Shown one piece after another: positions 1-11,033 of a DNA stretch of 44,537 bases. Position 1 is the stretch's first letter. Each line of letters begins with the position of its first letter. This DNA comes from Dimargaris cristalligena (lineage: Eukaryota; Kickxellomycota; Dimargaritomycetes; Dimargaritales; Dimargaritaceae), in NCBI GenBank assembly GCA_027576995.1, contig JANBQC010000192.1:1-44537 (forward strand), written 5' to 3'. The position numbers and the translations under genes are program-made. The notes under the pieces were generated by a model, which saw only the letters and a list, made by a program, of their open reading frames with translations, was not told where the DNA came from and made no database searches.

Positions 1-2
1 TC

Positions 3-140
3 CACCTAGGTTCCTCGAGCCCTCCAAACCCGACGTCCGGTGACCCATCCAATCCCGAGCATAGCGCGGGGCTCAGCTCCAGCCTTAGTCCCGGGAGAGG
101 GGTTCCTCAAATCACCGGCCCAACACTAGTCAATTCTTGA
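3..140 (+). CDS. Possible 3' end of a protein-coding gene cut by the left edge
   Basis: One forward frame is open from base 3 to a TGA at 138-140 (45 codons). It encodes a Ser/Pro/Gly-rich tail. The base composition drops sharply to AT-rich right after the stop, and GC-rich coding next to AT-rich spacer is the pattern of the certain genes in this window. No domain is visible and the product is unknown. It could equally be a chance open frame in a GC-rich stretch, or the 5' part of a gene on the other strand. Confidence 0.3.
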   Translation, partial: HLGSSSPPNPTSGDPSNPEHSAGLSSSLSPGRGVPQITGPTLVNS

Positions 141-2116
141 GAGTTACCAACTTCCTCATGTAAAGTTGCATTGGTATTCCGGACAAGAATCAGGCTGGTG
201 GTGAATAAGCAGAAATTGGTAGTGACCCTCATGCTAGATATATGGCAGTAAGGAAGGGACGGAGGGGTGGCTCATTCTTTGAGTTGACAGAAGAAAATAG
301 CAAGTGCAGTAATATGACCAAGAGTATAAGAGATAAATGGGTGAAATAGAGGAAACAGTGTCAAGGGATTCAAGATGATTCGAGTTCATTTTTCTCAGTA
401 GCACCAGCACTATTTATCAATAGCCATTTTATGAACTACTATTGGGGGAGGGGTTACCATACTTATTGCTAACCAAATGGAAGACAGTGCTTCCTTTTGG
501 GCAATGTCCTTTAGGTGGTTGCTCCTAAGAAAACTACAAAAACCAGAGCTGATGCACTTGTAGCACATGGGGGTGTGTAGCTGATGTAATATATTGGGAC
601 CCAATTCCGCAAGTTGGGCAGTTCCACAAGTCCACCTATCATAAGGAACTTGTGTTTCCTCACTTGAACAGGTTGGGATAGTCTGAGACTACACTGGCAT
701 TGGTTCACTGTAATCTGGAGGATGAAAGAGTCCGGGTTGGCTGGTCATTATTTCGCCCTTTTCCGCCTGATACTAAAAATAGAATGTTAATTCTGAGAAA
801 CGCGCTCCCCAATCCAAGTTCGCCGGGGCTTGTCGATGTTTCATCTGCCATTAGCAAATGGGGCCAAATCCGTTCAACCCTGATAATCCATCCAATACCA
901 ATATATTCGATTACTCGTTTTTATGGACCCTACCATGTAGACCAAATTTGGTTTATTGGCCTGATATGTCGATACGTCTGTATTAATATACCTATCCGCT
1001 AAAAGAAACAGTATTAAACCATACTAGATAATATTAATACTAAAAAACGAAAGCTATTACTCAGAGATAGCTTATAGGACACGACTTGAACTGGGGATAT
1101 GCTATAAGTGTGTCCGCCGGAACAGGGTGCAGTCAGTGTGAGATCTTTACCTGATTAGTCACCACGAGCCTTCATGGAAGGTATTTCATTTGAAGGGCAT
1201 TTCCCATCGGGCTGCATCCCGGCAATATATATTATTCGGGCTTCCGTATTCTCTCACGCAGACACCACCCCAATGGTGATCGTAGGCGTAGAGTGGGGAA
1301 AGGCGAACATATTGAGGCGTCCTGAAAATATTAGCAAACCTATTACTATTGGAATAGGTTTCTTCTCTAAATAACCGACAAACCTCTTTTCTTTACGGAC
1401 TCCCCACGTCTTTTTTATATAGGGAATGACTACAATAGCGGCACTGGTAATTTATAAGAAAGGGTTAATAGCCAAATGCAGTATGGCTGAATAAATCGCC
1501 GGAAATATTTCAACGGTAAAGGAGTAATGGTATGTCGAAGTATCGGTTATAAGAAGTCGATTAAATTGGTGTTAACTGAATGATAGCGTACTCAATATAG
1601 ACTGATCAGATCAAAAGCTGGAGGGAATGTGATTTGCACCATTAACCATCAACTATGGCCCACCAGACGGAACTATAGAACTGCAATTTCTGGGTATATG
1701 ACCCCCCAAATACACTAACTTGTATTTATGCCGCACCCATATATCTATCATTGGCAACGTCAACATGAGTAAGGTGGAGTATAGTTTATAATCAAGGAGC
1801 GTTTAGATTAGCACATGAGCCATCATTGACGTAGCTGGTGGAATGTAATATAAAATAATGAATCAATCAAAGCAGTAGTGATACGGGGGGGATGCATGGT
1901 ATAAATAACAGATATATAAATACGAAATTAAAGAAAAGCGCAACGAAAAGACCGAAAGTAAAGGAAAGTAAAGTTGATGTAAGAAGGAACCGCGAATCAC
2001 CAAGAATTGTATAAAAAAAAGGCCAGCGGGGGGACACAGTGAATATTTAGAAATGTCCAGCAACGTGAGACCGGGCCAACCACCTCGATCAATTAGATTC
2101 CTTTTTCATTAGCCAA
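141..2116. other. Intergenic, no gene seen
   Basis: AT-rich spacer of about 2 kb. Open frames here are short, mostly lack an ATG start and show no recognisable protein. The last 200 bases before 2117 lie downstream of the F-box gene and should hold its 3' UTR. No repeats or RNA genes were recognised. Confidence 0.5.
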
Positions 2117-5100
2117 CTAGGCCTTCAATTTCGGGGGAGCGGCCGCGGGGGTTACCGAAGGTGATGAAGGTCCCCGGGATTCTCCACCCGATGATTTAGA
2201 GATCCGGGCCAGTCTGCGAGATCTCAGCGACTTTTTCTTATTATCGATAATTTCGACCAGGCCATCCACCAAGTTCATCATGTTGTGCTGAATGCAAAAT
2301 TCACGGGCAATCTTGTGAATATCATCCAGTTCACAAACGGTGACTCGCTCTTGGCTCCCTGTGGTGGTTTCAACCTGAACCTGAAGCAACACTTTGCCCC
2401 GCCCTGGAATTACCGGGCGTGGGGTACGCTTTTTAGCAACGGCATTGGAATCCACCTTGTCATCGGATTTTTTGGGGGCAGCTGCGGTCGCTACGGATTC
2501 AGGGGCAGGGATTGCGGCGACAGTGGGGGTAGAAATCGGTGGGCTGGGTTTGGAAACGGCCGAAGAAGCAGCGGCGTTGGAAGAGACTGGGATAGTAATA
2601 GTTGCGGTATTAGAGTTGGTGAGTGTGCTTAGTTTAGTGAGCCTCTCAACTGGCGGTGCCGGGGATGGCGAAGGCTGCAAAACCCCGTTACTGCCCAAGA
2701 GAGTAGCGACAGATGACGCTGTAGCTATTCCATTCTGGCTAGTAGACGCAGCGGCCAACCCATTCTGACCAACAGGTGCAGTTCCCGGCTGGATCTCACT
2801 AGGGTCACTTGACTGAGGGGCAGGCATCGCCACAGCGGCCGTCACCTTGGGTGGCCTGCTTTCCGCAGGTTTTGTTTTGGATTTAGGGCCAGGGTTAGAC
2901 GAAACACTGGATTTCCGGCTATCAGCCTTTTCGGTGGGCTTCGGGGCAGGGCCGTTAGTGGGGGCCGGGGTAGGGGTCTGGGGACGTGGCTGAGTTAGAT
3001 GGTTACCGAGAGAGGACTGGGGTTTGGAGGACAATTGGGGGGCGACAGGAGTAACTGTTTCACGATTAATTGGTTTACCTGGGGCTCTGCTCGTGGCCAC
3101 AGGCGTGGGCGTATTACTTGATACCGGGTCCACTAATTGGGGATCCGCCGAGATCTGCCGGTCCTCAGCCTGGGTTTTGGCGGCCCTCTCCTTAGCTTTG
3201 CGCTCCCGGTTCTTCTTTTTGCGACTAGTGGCATCCTTTGCCTCCATGACAGGGGACTTAATGGATGTGTCAACGGAGCTTTCGGCCGTATTCGGAAGGA
3301 CCGGACTGGAGCCAGGCTGAGAGGGACCGCTGGCCTCAGTGACCTTGGGGGGAGGCACTTCGGCAACTGAATTAGCCGTTTCATTTCGCTCGGCCGCGAG
3401 GGGTGGGTAAACAAAGCCCGAGGAGACATCATCGTCAGGCGAATTCAGAAGGTTTTTCACCGCGAGGGAAGAAGATACCTGGGTGATCGCCAAAGCAGCG
3501 GGGACGGGTCCGTCGGCTACTTTCTCCACTAACATGGCCGGTGGGGAGGATATTCCATTGGTCTGAGTAGGGGTTGGTTGAGGGAGAGTGGCTGATGGGG
3601 CAACCTGGGAAGTAGGTGGAGGGGTCTGGTCCTTAGTCGGGCCCGTTTCGGTTGATCGGGGGGGCGGTAGATTTTGGGTTTCCTTCGGGCCTGGCTGTTG
3701 GAATTTGGAAGGGGCGACAGTCGCCTCATTTTCCGTGCTGGATCCATTGGAACTGGCATTCTCCCCACCCGACTGGGACTTGCGCTTTTTGGGTTTGGAA
3801 GGAGAAGCTCTCGTGTAACTGATCGGGCCATCCCACAGTAACGTCTTAGCAACGACGGTCGGGGTCTTCTTCACGGATAGGTTCGCGCCGATAGGGCCGG
3901 AAGCCAGGTCGGAAGAGTGGTTCGGCGGTTGGTTCTTGGTAGGAGTAAGGGGCTGGCTTGCGCCGGTACGCGCAGGAGATCCTGGGAAAGTTGGTACTGA
4001 CGGCGGGGCATTGGCCGGGGTGGCACCGGACACAACAGGAGATGCGGTGACTGTCCCTTTAAATGCCGAAATGGCGGGCACCGGAGAGGGCTGGACTGCG
4101 GCGGAGTCTTTTCCAGGGGCCTGGGACGGCTGGGTGGCCGCCATAGGCATCACGACAGGCGACATAGGGGCACTGTTGGCTCCGGGTCCGGTTCCCAAGG
4201 CGGAATCGGGGCGTGCGACCGGGGGTTTCGATTTATTCATGGCTAACATTTTGATCAAGTTGCTGACTTTATCGGCGGCGGGCGCGGTAGGCTGAGACTG
4301 AGCAGCAGGGGTGATTGAGTGAACGGGGGGAGAGGGATGGGCAGCAGCATTCAACCCAGCTGGAGATCCAGGGGTGGTAACGGTGGTCGCCGGAACGGGC
4401 GAGGCGGCTTGACTAGCGCGGGCCAGATTCCGGATTAGTTGGCCAACTTCTTCGGGATTCGAAGGCGATGGGCGGAGGGGAGGGGGTCGACCAACCACCG
4501 GGGCAGGGGAGACTAGTTTAGGCGGTGGTGGAGGAGGAACTTCACCTTGGTCACCACCCCAGTCCTCCCACTTGATGAGAATATTAGGGGCCGGGGCAAC
4601 CTGGCGGCGTTCACGACTAAGGGACACCTGCGAGGCGCTAAGGGCTGGGGAGGCGATATAAGCCGGCTGGTGGGTAGGTGGTAGAGCTAGGGAGGAGGTT
4701 TGCGAGTAGGTGGATGGCACGCGGGACACCACCGGGGGTCGTTCGAGTGGAACCGCAATGGGACCAGTGGCCACTGGCACCCGTTCGTTCATACTCTTGC
4801 GATGTTTACGTACCGGAAGTCCTTCATCCGGCTCAACATGGTGGGGGACACTATTACTGGGGCCAGGTGAGTCGGATCCTCGGGCATAAGAAACGGTACC
4901 GGAGCGTACGCCATGGGTAGTCTCCCGGGGGTAGACGGTCGAGGATGGGCGGGGCCGCTTCTCGGAGCTAGAGGTACTCCGATCAACCCGGGTAACCACC
5001 GGCTGGCTCGGAGCGGCAGCAAATACTACTTTTGGGGTAGGACGGGCGGGCTCGGGCTTGACCGACCGAAATTGGGCAAAATGGCGCAACCACTCGGTAG

Positions 5101-6769
5101 CGAGGGGGTCCAGGGAACCGATACCGGGGAGGGCCTTTTCCTTGACCGAGGCGGTCGCCAGCGTCATGATCTGGTCGGTGATTTGTTTAGCGGCCATGGA
5201 GAACAGAGGGTGGGAAGGCGAGTACAGGGGAGCAAACACTCGGTCGAGTGGTACCGAGGACGAAGCCTTAGCGGGACAGGGATCGGAACGCTGCAGATGG
5301 TAGGAAAACGCCTGTTGGATGGTCTCGACCCCTTTAATAAGAATGAGCTCCAGCTGGGGACATTCCCGCACAAACTGCTCGACCGCGGTGGCCGAGGTGA
5401 TACGACATTGTTCGAGGACCAGGTAGCGAAGGTGGGCCCGTTGGTGTTGCTTGAGCAAAATAAGGGCGCTCTCGGTAATTTGGGGACAGCCCACGCAAGT
5501 CACAGCCCGAAGGGCGTATAAATTCTCGACCAGGTGATTCAAACCTTCGTCAGTAAACAAGGGACATTCTTGGCAACCAATGGCCTGGATCTGCCTACAG
5601 CTGTTACTCATCATCAACATGATATCGTCGGTCAGGGCCAGATTGGCCACCACGAGGGCCTGCAGGGACATACATACCGGCATCATCCATTCTACCGTGG
5701 TGGGGTCAGGGCCGAACTTGTCGGCCCGACGAACGTCGAGGTATTGGAGTTGGTTGCAGTTTTCGGTCATGATCCGCACGGTTTCCATAGTCACCGCTGA
5801 ATCGGCCAGCGTGACGGACTGGAGCCGACACATATGGCCCAGCCAGGAGTGGAGGAGGGTATCGCTATAATTGAGCAGGGGGGCCACCGTAAGCGACTGG
5901 AGGGCCGATTGGCGGGCCAGTATAGGGGTTAGGGACTGGGCCGGGATTCCGTCGCCGGTAATATGCAGCCGCCGGAAGGAACGCCCAGGGGGGCTGGCCA
6001 GCCGATCAAACGCTGAAGTCAGGGTCAGTTCCGTATCCAGGGCAAAACTGACCAGATGGGGCAGCTGATGGACGACCTGGACCAGGGTGGAGGCCGAGTA
6101 CTGGCAACCGCCAATGATGGCCCACTGGCGCAGGCAAGGGGTCAAAGAGGAGATGGTCAATAAATCAGTATCCCGGAGCTGCCAGCCGTAAATGGTCAAA
6201 TCACGCAACTGGTCGCAGACCCGGACTAGTGAAATAATAATCTGGGGATCCGCCAGGATACTCGAGCGTAGCTTGAGGTGGGCACTGCGCTGGCTCGCGG
6301 CCACGGGGGCCAAGAGGTGGCCGGGGTCAAGCGTAGTTAGAATCCGGGCGGAGGCGGAAGAGGCGGAGGTAGTGGAAGGGGACGCCAAAGCATCGGCCGG
6401 ACGGGCCGAAGGGTCCGAGTCGGGTTCGTCAAGGGGGGCCGCGTACACCGGGATGGGCAGGGCCTGGTCGGGAGCGATGGTCAAACATAAACTGCGGATA
6501 CGGGCGGCGTAGTAGCGCTGCTTGGTCACCGCCGCTAGAAAGCTGCTGAAGGCTTCCGGGGAGCGGAAGCGGGGACGCCGCCAGAGGTATTCTAGGCTGT
6601 AGGCCTTGAGGTCCCGACAGGTCTGGGCGAGGTGAAGTAGGTCGACTGGGTCATTGCCCAGGTAATGGCAGATGCGGCGGAGGACGCGGGGAGGCATCAT
6701 CTGGAGAGATGACGGGGACCGGGCGCACAGAGCCACCCAGGGTGGTAGGGCCGCATTCGATCCGGACAT
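2117..6769 (-). CDS. Large F-box / leucine-rich-repeat protein with long disordered tail
   Basis: Uninterrupted 1550-codon gene. The open frame reaches 6808, but its first codon there is GTG; the first ATG is at 6769 and is taken as the start. Residues about 22-65 form an F-box (MMPPRVLRRICHYLG, then LLHLAQTCRDL), which normally docks Skp1 in an SCF ubiquitin ligase. Residues about 80-510 carry degenerate AMN1/FBXL-type leucine-rich repeats (for example LQYLDVRRAD, LTDDIMLMMSNSC, LFTDEGLNHLVENL), the likely substrate-binding part. From about 570 to 1450 the chain is Pro/Ser/Thr/Ala-rich and presumably disordered, with a basic nuclear-localisation-like cluster (KKKNRERKAKERAAK). A compact 50-60 residue module near the C-terminus (LLQVQVET ... 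REFCIQHNM ... LVEIIDNKKK) looks conserved. Typical F-box/LRR proteins are 400-700 residues, so the tail is unusual. Substrate unknown; F-box/LRR class fairly sure. Confidence 0.85.
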   Translation of the reverse strand: MSGSNAALPPWVALCARSPSSLQMMPPRVLRRICHYLGNDPVDLLHLAQTCRDLKAYSLEYLWRRPRFRSPEAFSSFLAAVTKQRYYAARIRSLCLTIAPDQALPIPVYAAPLDEPDSDPSARPADALASPSTTSASSASARILTTLDPGHLLAPVAASQRSAHLKLRSSILADPQIIISLVRVCDQLRDLTIYGWQLRDTDLLTISSLTPCLRQWAIIGGCQYSASTLVQVVHQLPHLVSFALDTELTLTSAFDRLASPPGRSFRRLHITGDGIPAQSLTPILARQSALQSLTVAPLLNYSDTLLHSWLGHMCRLQSVTLADSAVTMETVRIMTENCNQLQYLDVRRADKFGPDPTTVEWMMPVCMSLQALVVANLALTDDIMLMMSNSCRQIQAIGCQECPLFTDEGLNHLVENLYALRAVTCVGCPQITESALILLKQHQRAHLRYLVLEQCRITSATAVEQFVRECPQLELILIKGVETIQQAFSYHLQRSDPCPAKASSSVPLDRVFAPLYSPSHPLFSMAAKQITDQIMTLATASVKEKALPGIGSLDPLATEWLRHFAQFRSVKPEPARPTPKVVFAAAPSQPVVTRVDRSTSSSEKRPRPSSTVYPRETTHGVRSGTVSYARGSDSPGPSNSVPHHVEPDEGLPVRKHRKSMNERVPVATGPIAVPLERPPVVSRVPSTYSQTSSLALPPTHQPAYIASPALSASQVSLSRERRQVAPAPNILIKWEDWGGDQGEVPPPPPPKLVSPAPVVGRPPPLRPSPSNPEEVGQLIRNLARASQAASPVPATTVTTPGSPAGLNAAAHPSPPVHSITPAAQSQPTAPAADKVSNLIKMLAMNKSKPPVARPDSALGTGPGANSAPMSPVVMPMAATQPSQAPGKDSAAVQPSPVPAISAFKGTVTASPVVSGATPANAPPSVPTFPGSPARTGASQPLTPTKNQPPNHSSDLASGPIGANLSVKKTPTVVAKTLLWDGPISYTRASPSKPKKRKSQSGGENASSNGSSTENEATVAPSKFQQPGPKETQNLPPPRSTETGPTKDQTPPPTSQVAPSATLPQPTPTQTNGISSPPAMLVEKVADGPVPAALAITQVSSSLAVKNLLNSPDDDVSSGFVYPPLAAERNETANSVAEVPPPKVTEASGPSQPGSSPVLPNTAESSVDTSIKSPVMEAKDATSRKKKNRERKAKERAAKTQAEDRQISADPQLVDPVSSNTPTPVATSRAPGKPINRETVTPVAPQLSSKPQSSLGNHLTQPRPQTPTPAPTNGPAPKPTEKADSRKSSVSSNPGPKSKTKPAESRPPKVTAAVAMPAPQSSDPSEIQPGTAPVGQNGLAAASTSQNGIATASSVATLLGSNGVLQPSPSPAPPVERLTKLSTLTNSNTATITIPVSSNAAASSAVSKPSPPISTPTVAAIPAPESVATAAAPKKSDDKVDSNAVAKKRTPRPVIPGRGKVLLQVQVETTTGSQERVTVCELDDIHKIAREFCIQHNMMNLVDGLVEIIDNKKKSLRSRRLARISKSSGGESRGPSSPSVTPAAAPPKLKA

Positions 6770-6834
6770 GGCTGGCGCTATCGAACCCTCGGAATAAAGG
6801 AAGCACACCGGGTAAAGTGAATAGAAATGGAAAG

Positions 6835-6842
6835 ATATATAA
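6835..6842 (-). promoter_or_regulatory. TATA-like element upstream of the F-box gene
   Basis: TTATATAT reads on the minus strand about 65 bases before the ATG at 6769, within an otherwise mixed-composition leader. It is a plausible core promoter element, but it is unusually close to the start codon compared with the other TATA-like sites in this window. Confidence 0.25.
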
Positions 6843-9800
6843 CACGGGGAACGGGTGTATACGTTTTAAGAAGGAGGAGGAGGAGGAGGATCGCAACGGG
6901 AAGACACGGCGAAGTGCGGAGCCGGGGCGGGGACTAGGAGTGGGGGGGAGGAGATGTTCAGGCGCTGGGAAAAGTAAGTGGGGCCTGGACCAAACTAAAA
7001 ATAAATGAGGGGGGCAGGAAGGAAGTAAAAAGAACTTCTGTCTCCCTCTGGAGCGGTAATAACGAGTGCCTGGGCCTCCCCCCTCCTTTCCCCCACTTTG
7101 CCCGCAAAAGCCTTATTTTCCTCCCGCCCCAACTCTGGTGGAGCCCAACCAGGACAATGGGAACAAACTGGCTTAGGCGAGAGAGCTCTCTGCCTTATTA
7201 AGTTAAGGGGCTGGTTTCCCGCCTGTCCCAGTGTGGCTTTTTTTTCAGTGGTATGGAAGAGGGAGGAGACAACACCTATTGGAATGCATTGGCCCCCCAC
7301 TTGTTGAAAGGGGGGGATGACTAGGAATGATTGTCCCCTATTGCCCTGTTTCTAATGGGCTCCCAGTTGGCCGGCGATCGGAGTTGGGGACTTATAATGG
7401 GCTCTCGCGGGTCGTTTTACTATAAATGAACTTCCAAAACTTCATTATAAACCTCTAAACCGACTTGATAAGTGATTAGCTCGCCCATAGTTGGGGATTA
7501 ATGACCTGAATGGATGAGAAAAACTAGGCCTTAATCTATTAGTCGAATTTTTACATTGTTTTCGGTCGTCCGCAAAAAACCCTGATCCTCGCCAACATTC
7601 CTCAAGCCTGTGGAATGTGGCTAGAGGTTCATCCATAGAATGGATACCTAAACAACAACTTCCCCCAATCAGTCCTTTACGGAAAGTACCTTCCAGTGTA
7701 TATGGATTAAATTCGCCCTCTTAGTGTAACGAAGTTCCGACTAACCACTACCAATGGCAATAAACGGAAATTCATTTCCCTAAAATGATTTTTTTAACAA
7801 GGGGTATGTCGAACGAAATAGTCGCCGTTGAGGTGTCAAGCGACCTGCCATAGCTACAGATGCTCGTAAAAACGGAAAAAGGATTCGTGAAGACTCAGGT
7901 AAAATTTGGGTGAAGTTCAGCTTGGTTGTATAAGGTTTTAACCGATATGTGTATGGGAAAATTGGTGGGATGTTTATTTTCAACCAGTAGTACTTTACTT
8001 GCCTCATCAAATGGATTTTTCGTTATACAGCTTGGATGAACTTCTCCCATTTGGTTTGACCATTAAGTCCATCATCATATTACTCTATAAAACGACCCAA
8101 TCACAGAAGCGGGATAATTTAATGTCAACCTGGCAAATAATGGATTCTTTGTCAAATTCGCCTATACATGAATATAAGACATCTCCCCTAGTTTAACTAA
8201 TTTGATCCTCGTTTTCCGTACCTACATATCCCTGATTAAAATATATCATGTTCAATTAACCATGTCGAACCAACCCTGACTTGTCATTGAAATCGGGTTG
8301 GCCCACTACGTACACCTCATTCCGCGTTTATTGAGAGGGATTTCAACTGTCCCGGTAGGCCTAGTCTTTCAACTAAACTGGTCAGCCCCATTGGCAAAAC
8401 GTTATCACACTAGGGGGAGGGATTGGGTACACCTTAATAAGAATATATATTTTCTATCAACCCCTCAGGCTCGACTAATATTCTCCAAGACAGACGCCAA
8501 TATACAAAGTATTTTAGTCTTCGGGCGGTGCTTTTAAATATTATCTATTGACCTAGTCGCCCGATTTCAAACACTACCACATGGGTAGGAAATCAACTTC
8601 ACTTTACTCACTGATTATATACCTAGGGCCAATCGACTCATGCTTGGGACGCTATTTCACACGAACTATTATTCCTTATATGTATAATCAATTCAATCAA
8701 ACTAACTGCAGACATTTACCAACGCCCCTGGCGGGCCCTTTTCTCTTACAGAATAATCTCTGGATTTCCTTCGGGAAGGCCTTTCGTTCACCTTCTGCTT
8801 TCACTATTTCAACTCCATGTTGAATGTCGCTAAACGGTATTATTATTTTTCATTCGGGGGCTACATATACTTGATTGGGCAGAATTCGCATTAGTCGGTT
8901 TGGTAGGCAAACAATAAAAAAAAGCACAAGAGGGACGGTGGACTATACTTTGTAATGGATCTATAAATTGGGGCATTATTCCTATAATGTACGACTGGCT
9001 GAAGAAATAAGCTTGTCCAAATCAGTGATTGGTTTGTAAATTGCGCAGATGGAGATCCATTAGGGATGTACTATCATTGGGAAATAGATTAGTCCCAAAT
9101 ACCTGCACTGGGCTTTCAACGAGAAAATAAAAAACCGGGTATCTAAAAATATATTATATAGGTGTGGCGGGCCTTAACTTGTCATTGAAATACGGCTATA
9201 TCCGTAACCTCTAGCAAGGGAATTCTACCCCACACAGGAACCTATTACCAAGATCCAGGTTTAGAAAGCGTGCAAAAACAAACCTCATGGTATAGCGGTT
9301 AAATTTGATAGGTTGACGACCTTGACCATGTGTAAGGATTGAGTGGTGGTGGTCAATGTAAAATAATCAAAAATTGAGTGGCGAAAATATCCAGGGGGAC
9401 GGACTGCGAAGTGGTCGGACAGAGCCATCAAAACATATGAGGGTGTACCCTGGAGTGAATGAGTATCGGAAGATTTGTCAAGATAAGAGCAAACATGTCC
9501 CGATAATTTTCCGGCTGACCATTTAAACTACCTTATCATCCCCTCCAGCAGTGCATGATTAGTGATACCAAAACTAAGTCATATATTCTTTCCTCAACTC
9601 AAACTCCCAACCGCGGCCAAGGCACTTTATCTGTGGTTACACAACCGGCCGGGTTTTTTATCTCTTTTCATCGCCCAATACACCCCCCCACGCCGGCCCC
9701 ATTGTTTCATATTAAGGTCCCCCGTACTATCAACTAGATACCCGCAAAAAAAACAAACGTTAAAGGCAATTTTGGTCTTGGCCGGAGGGACAGACCACGT

Positions 9801-9856
9801 CGCCACATGTACAGTATTTTAACCCTTGTAATAGTGTATTCACAATGTTACCAGCC

Positions 9857-9866
9857 TATATATATA
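9857..9866 (+). promoter_or_regulatory. TATA box candidate for the zinc-finger gene
   Basis: TATATATATA lies 235 bases before the ATG at 10092. Similar TATA-like elements stand 177-221 bases before three other forward genes here, which supports a core promoter role. Confidence 0.35.
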
Positions 9867-10091
9867 CCCCAATACCCCAACAATCTTAATTGGTTTTATT
9901 TGACGAACCTATCCCCTCGACTTTTATCTATTGCTTGCGATATTGTACGCTTGTATGACCAGATATTAATTATTTAGATGAGCTCTTTTAATTAGATTTA
10001 CCTAAATTCGCCCATATTTATATTATACAGCTCCGGCTCGATTACCACCGCTGGTCGTATCATACATTTTCCTATATCTATACTGCTCACA

Positions 10092-11033
10092 ATGCATAAA
10101 TATTCCCTTTTGGCAGCTGGTCTCGTTCTTCTGGAACATTTTTGGGAGCTACAGGCCCGTCCTACACAACAACTCCCCACGGGGGTCACTAATAAGGAAG
10201 ACCGCATGGCCGTCAGCTTCCTCGTGCATGATTTGAATGGCTCTAGCGACCCCACCATGGCCGCAAGTTCTCTTGAATACCCCTCCAGCGTATACCCCTG
10301 CAATACCGACGCCGACGCAGGGGAACTTCCGGTGGGCCTTGTTCCATCGTCATCCAGCGGTAGTCTATATTGGGGGCCCGAGTATAGCTGTGAGAGCGCC
10401 GACAGCGACGACGTTATCGATGGCCCAGTACTCGCCTGCTCCATGGCGGATGACAGCGACGCTGGCCCGGAACAACATACCACCAATTCCCAACTGGAAG
10501 GGGGTAAATCCCGACCGGACGGCGAGGGTCGGTTAGCCACTGGTGCGCCCCAAGTCACCGAACCCTACCCGAACCGCCGAGCCATCCGACCCTTCATTCG
10601 ACGTCCCTCGGCCTCCCCCACCGGGCCGCTAAACTCGGAGAATCCCTACCAACGCGTCACCTGTCCCAAATGCGAAAAGTCCTTGGCCAACGCTCCCACC
10701 CTTCAGAATCACCAAACCAAGCCGGGGCAGTGCAGTTTCTTCAAAACATGCCCCGATTGTCCCCACCAGTTTCACCGAACCAGTGATTATACGCGCCACA
10801 CCCAAAACGGCTGCAAAACTTCCAAGTCCATTTGTGCCGACTGCCAAAAGACATTTAAATCCCCGTCATTATTGAAACAGCATCGGTTCCATCGTTTCGG
10901 CGAAACCAATACCTCGTGTAAGCGTTGTATGCAGGTATTTCTCAGTAAGTGCAAGCTAGCATTGCATCGACCGGATTGCCAAGGGGCGGATATGGAGCCT
11001 AATGCAAAATTTATAATCATGCCCAATATTTGA
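10092..11033 (+). CDS. Zinc-finger protein with N-terminal signal-peptide-like segment
   Basis: 313-residue single-exon gene starting at an ATG (CACAATGC context). Residues 1-22 have a basic start and a hydrophobic core (LLAAGLVLL) like a secretion signal. Residues 25-185 are acidic, Ser/Pro-rich and probably disordered. The C-terminal third has four consecutive finger-like units: C191-C194-H207-C214, C220-C223-H236-C241, C248-C251-H264-H267 and C276-C279-H292-C296. All keep CxxC-x12-H spacing, but three end in Cys instead of His, and linkers are not the classical TGEKP. A basic patch (RRAIRPFIRRP, about 162-172) precedes the fingers. C2H2-class proteins normally act in the nucleus, so the leader is odd: it may be a secreted effector-like protein, or the hydrophobic start may be coincidental. 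The next gene also encodes a small secreted-looking protein. Specific function unknown. Confidence 0.75.
   Translation: MHKYSLLAAGLVLLEHFWELQARPTQQLPTGVTNKEDRMAVSFLVHDLNGSSDPTMAASSLEYPSSVYPCNTDADAGELPVGLVPSSSSGSLYWGPEYSCESADSDDVIDGPVLACSMADDSDAGPEQHTTNSQLEGGKSRPDGEGRLATGAPQVTEPYPNRRAIRPFIRRPSASPTGPLNSENPYQRVTCPKCEKSLANAPTLQNHQTKPGQCSFFKTCPDCPHQFHRTSDYTRHTQNGCKTSKSICADCQKTFKSPSLLKQHRFHRFGETNTSCKRCMQVFLSKCKLALHRPDCQGADMEPNAKFIIMPNI

Larger units (their letters stand above)
6770..10091. other. Intergenic region between F-box gene and zinc-finger gene
   Basis: About 3.3 kb. The first 300 bases upstream of the F-box start are purine-rich (GGA/GAG runs around 6870-6960). The rest is AT-rich, and its open frames are under 90 codons with no recognisable product. 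No RNA gene, transposon or repeat was identified. Confidence 0.5.

Noticed and set aside
4913..5521. 202-codon forward frame opposite the F-box gene
   Set aside because: Antisense shadow of the GC-rich coding strand; Gly/Arg-rich without motifs.
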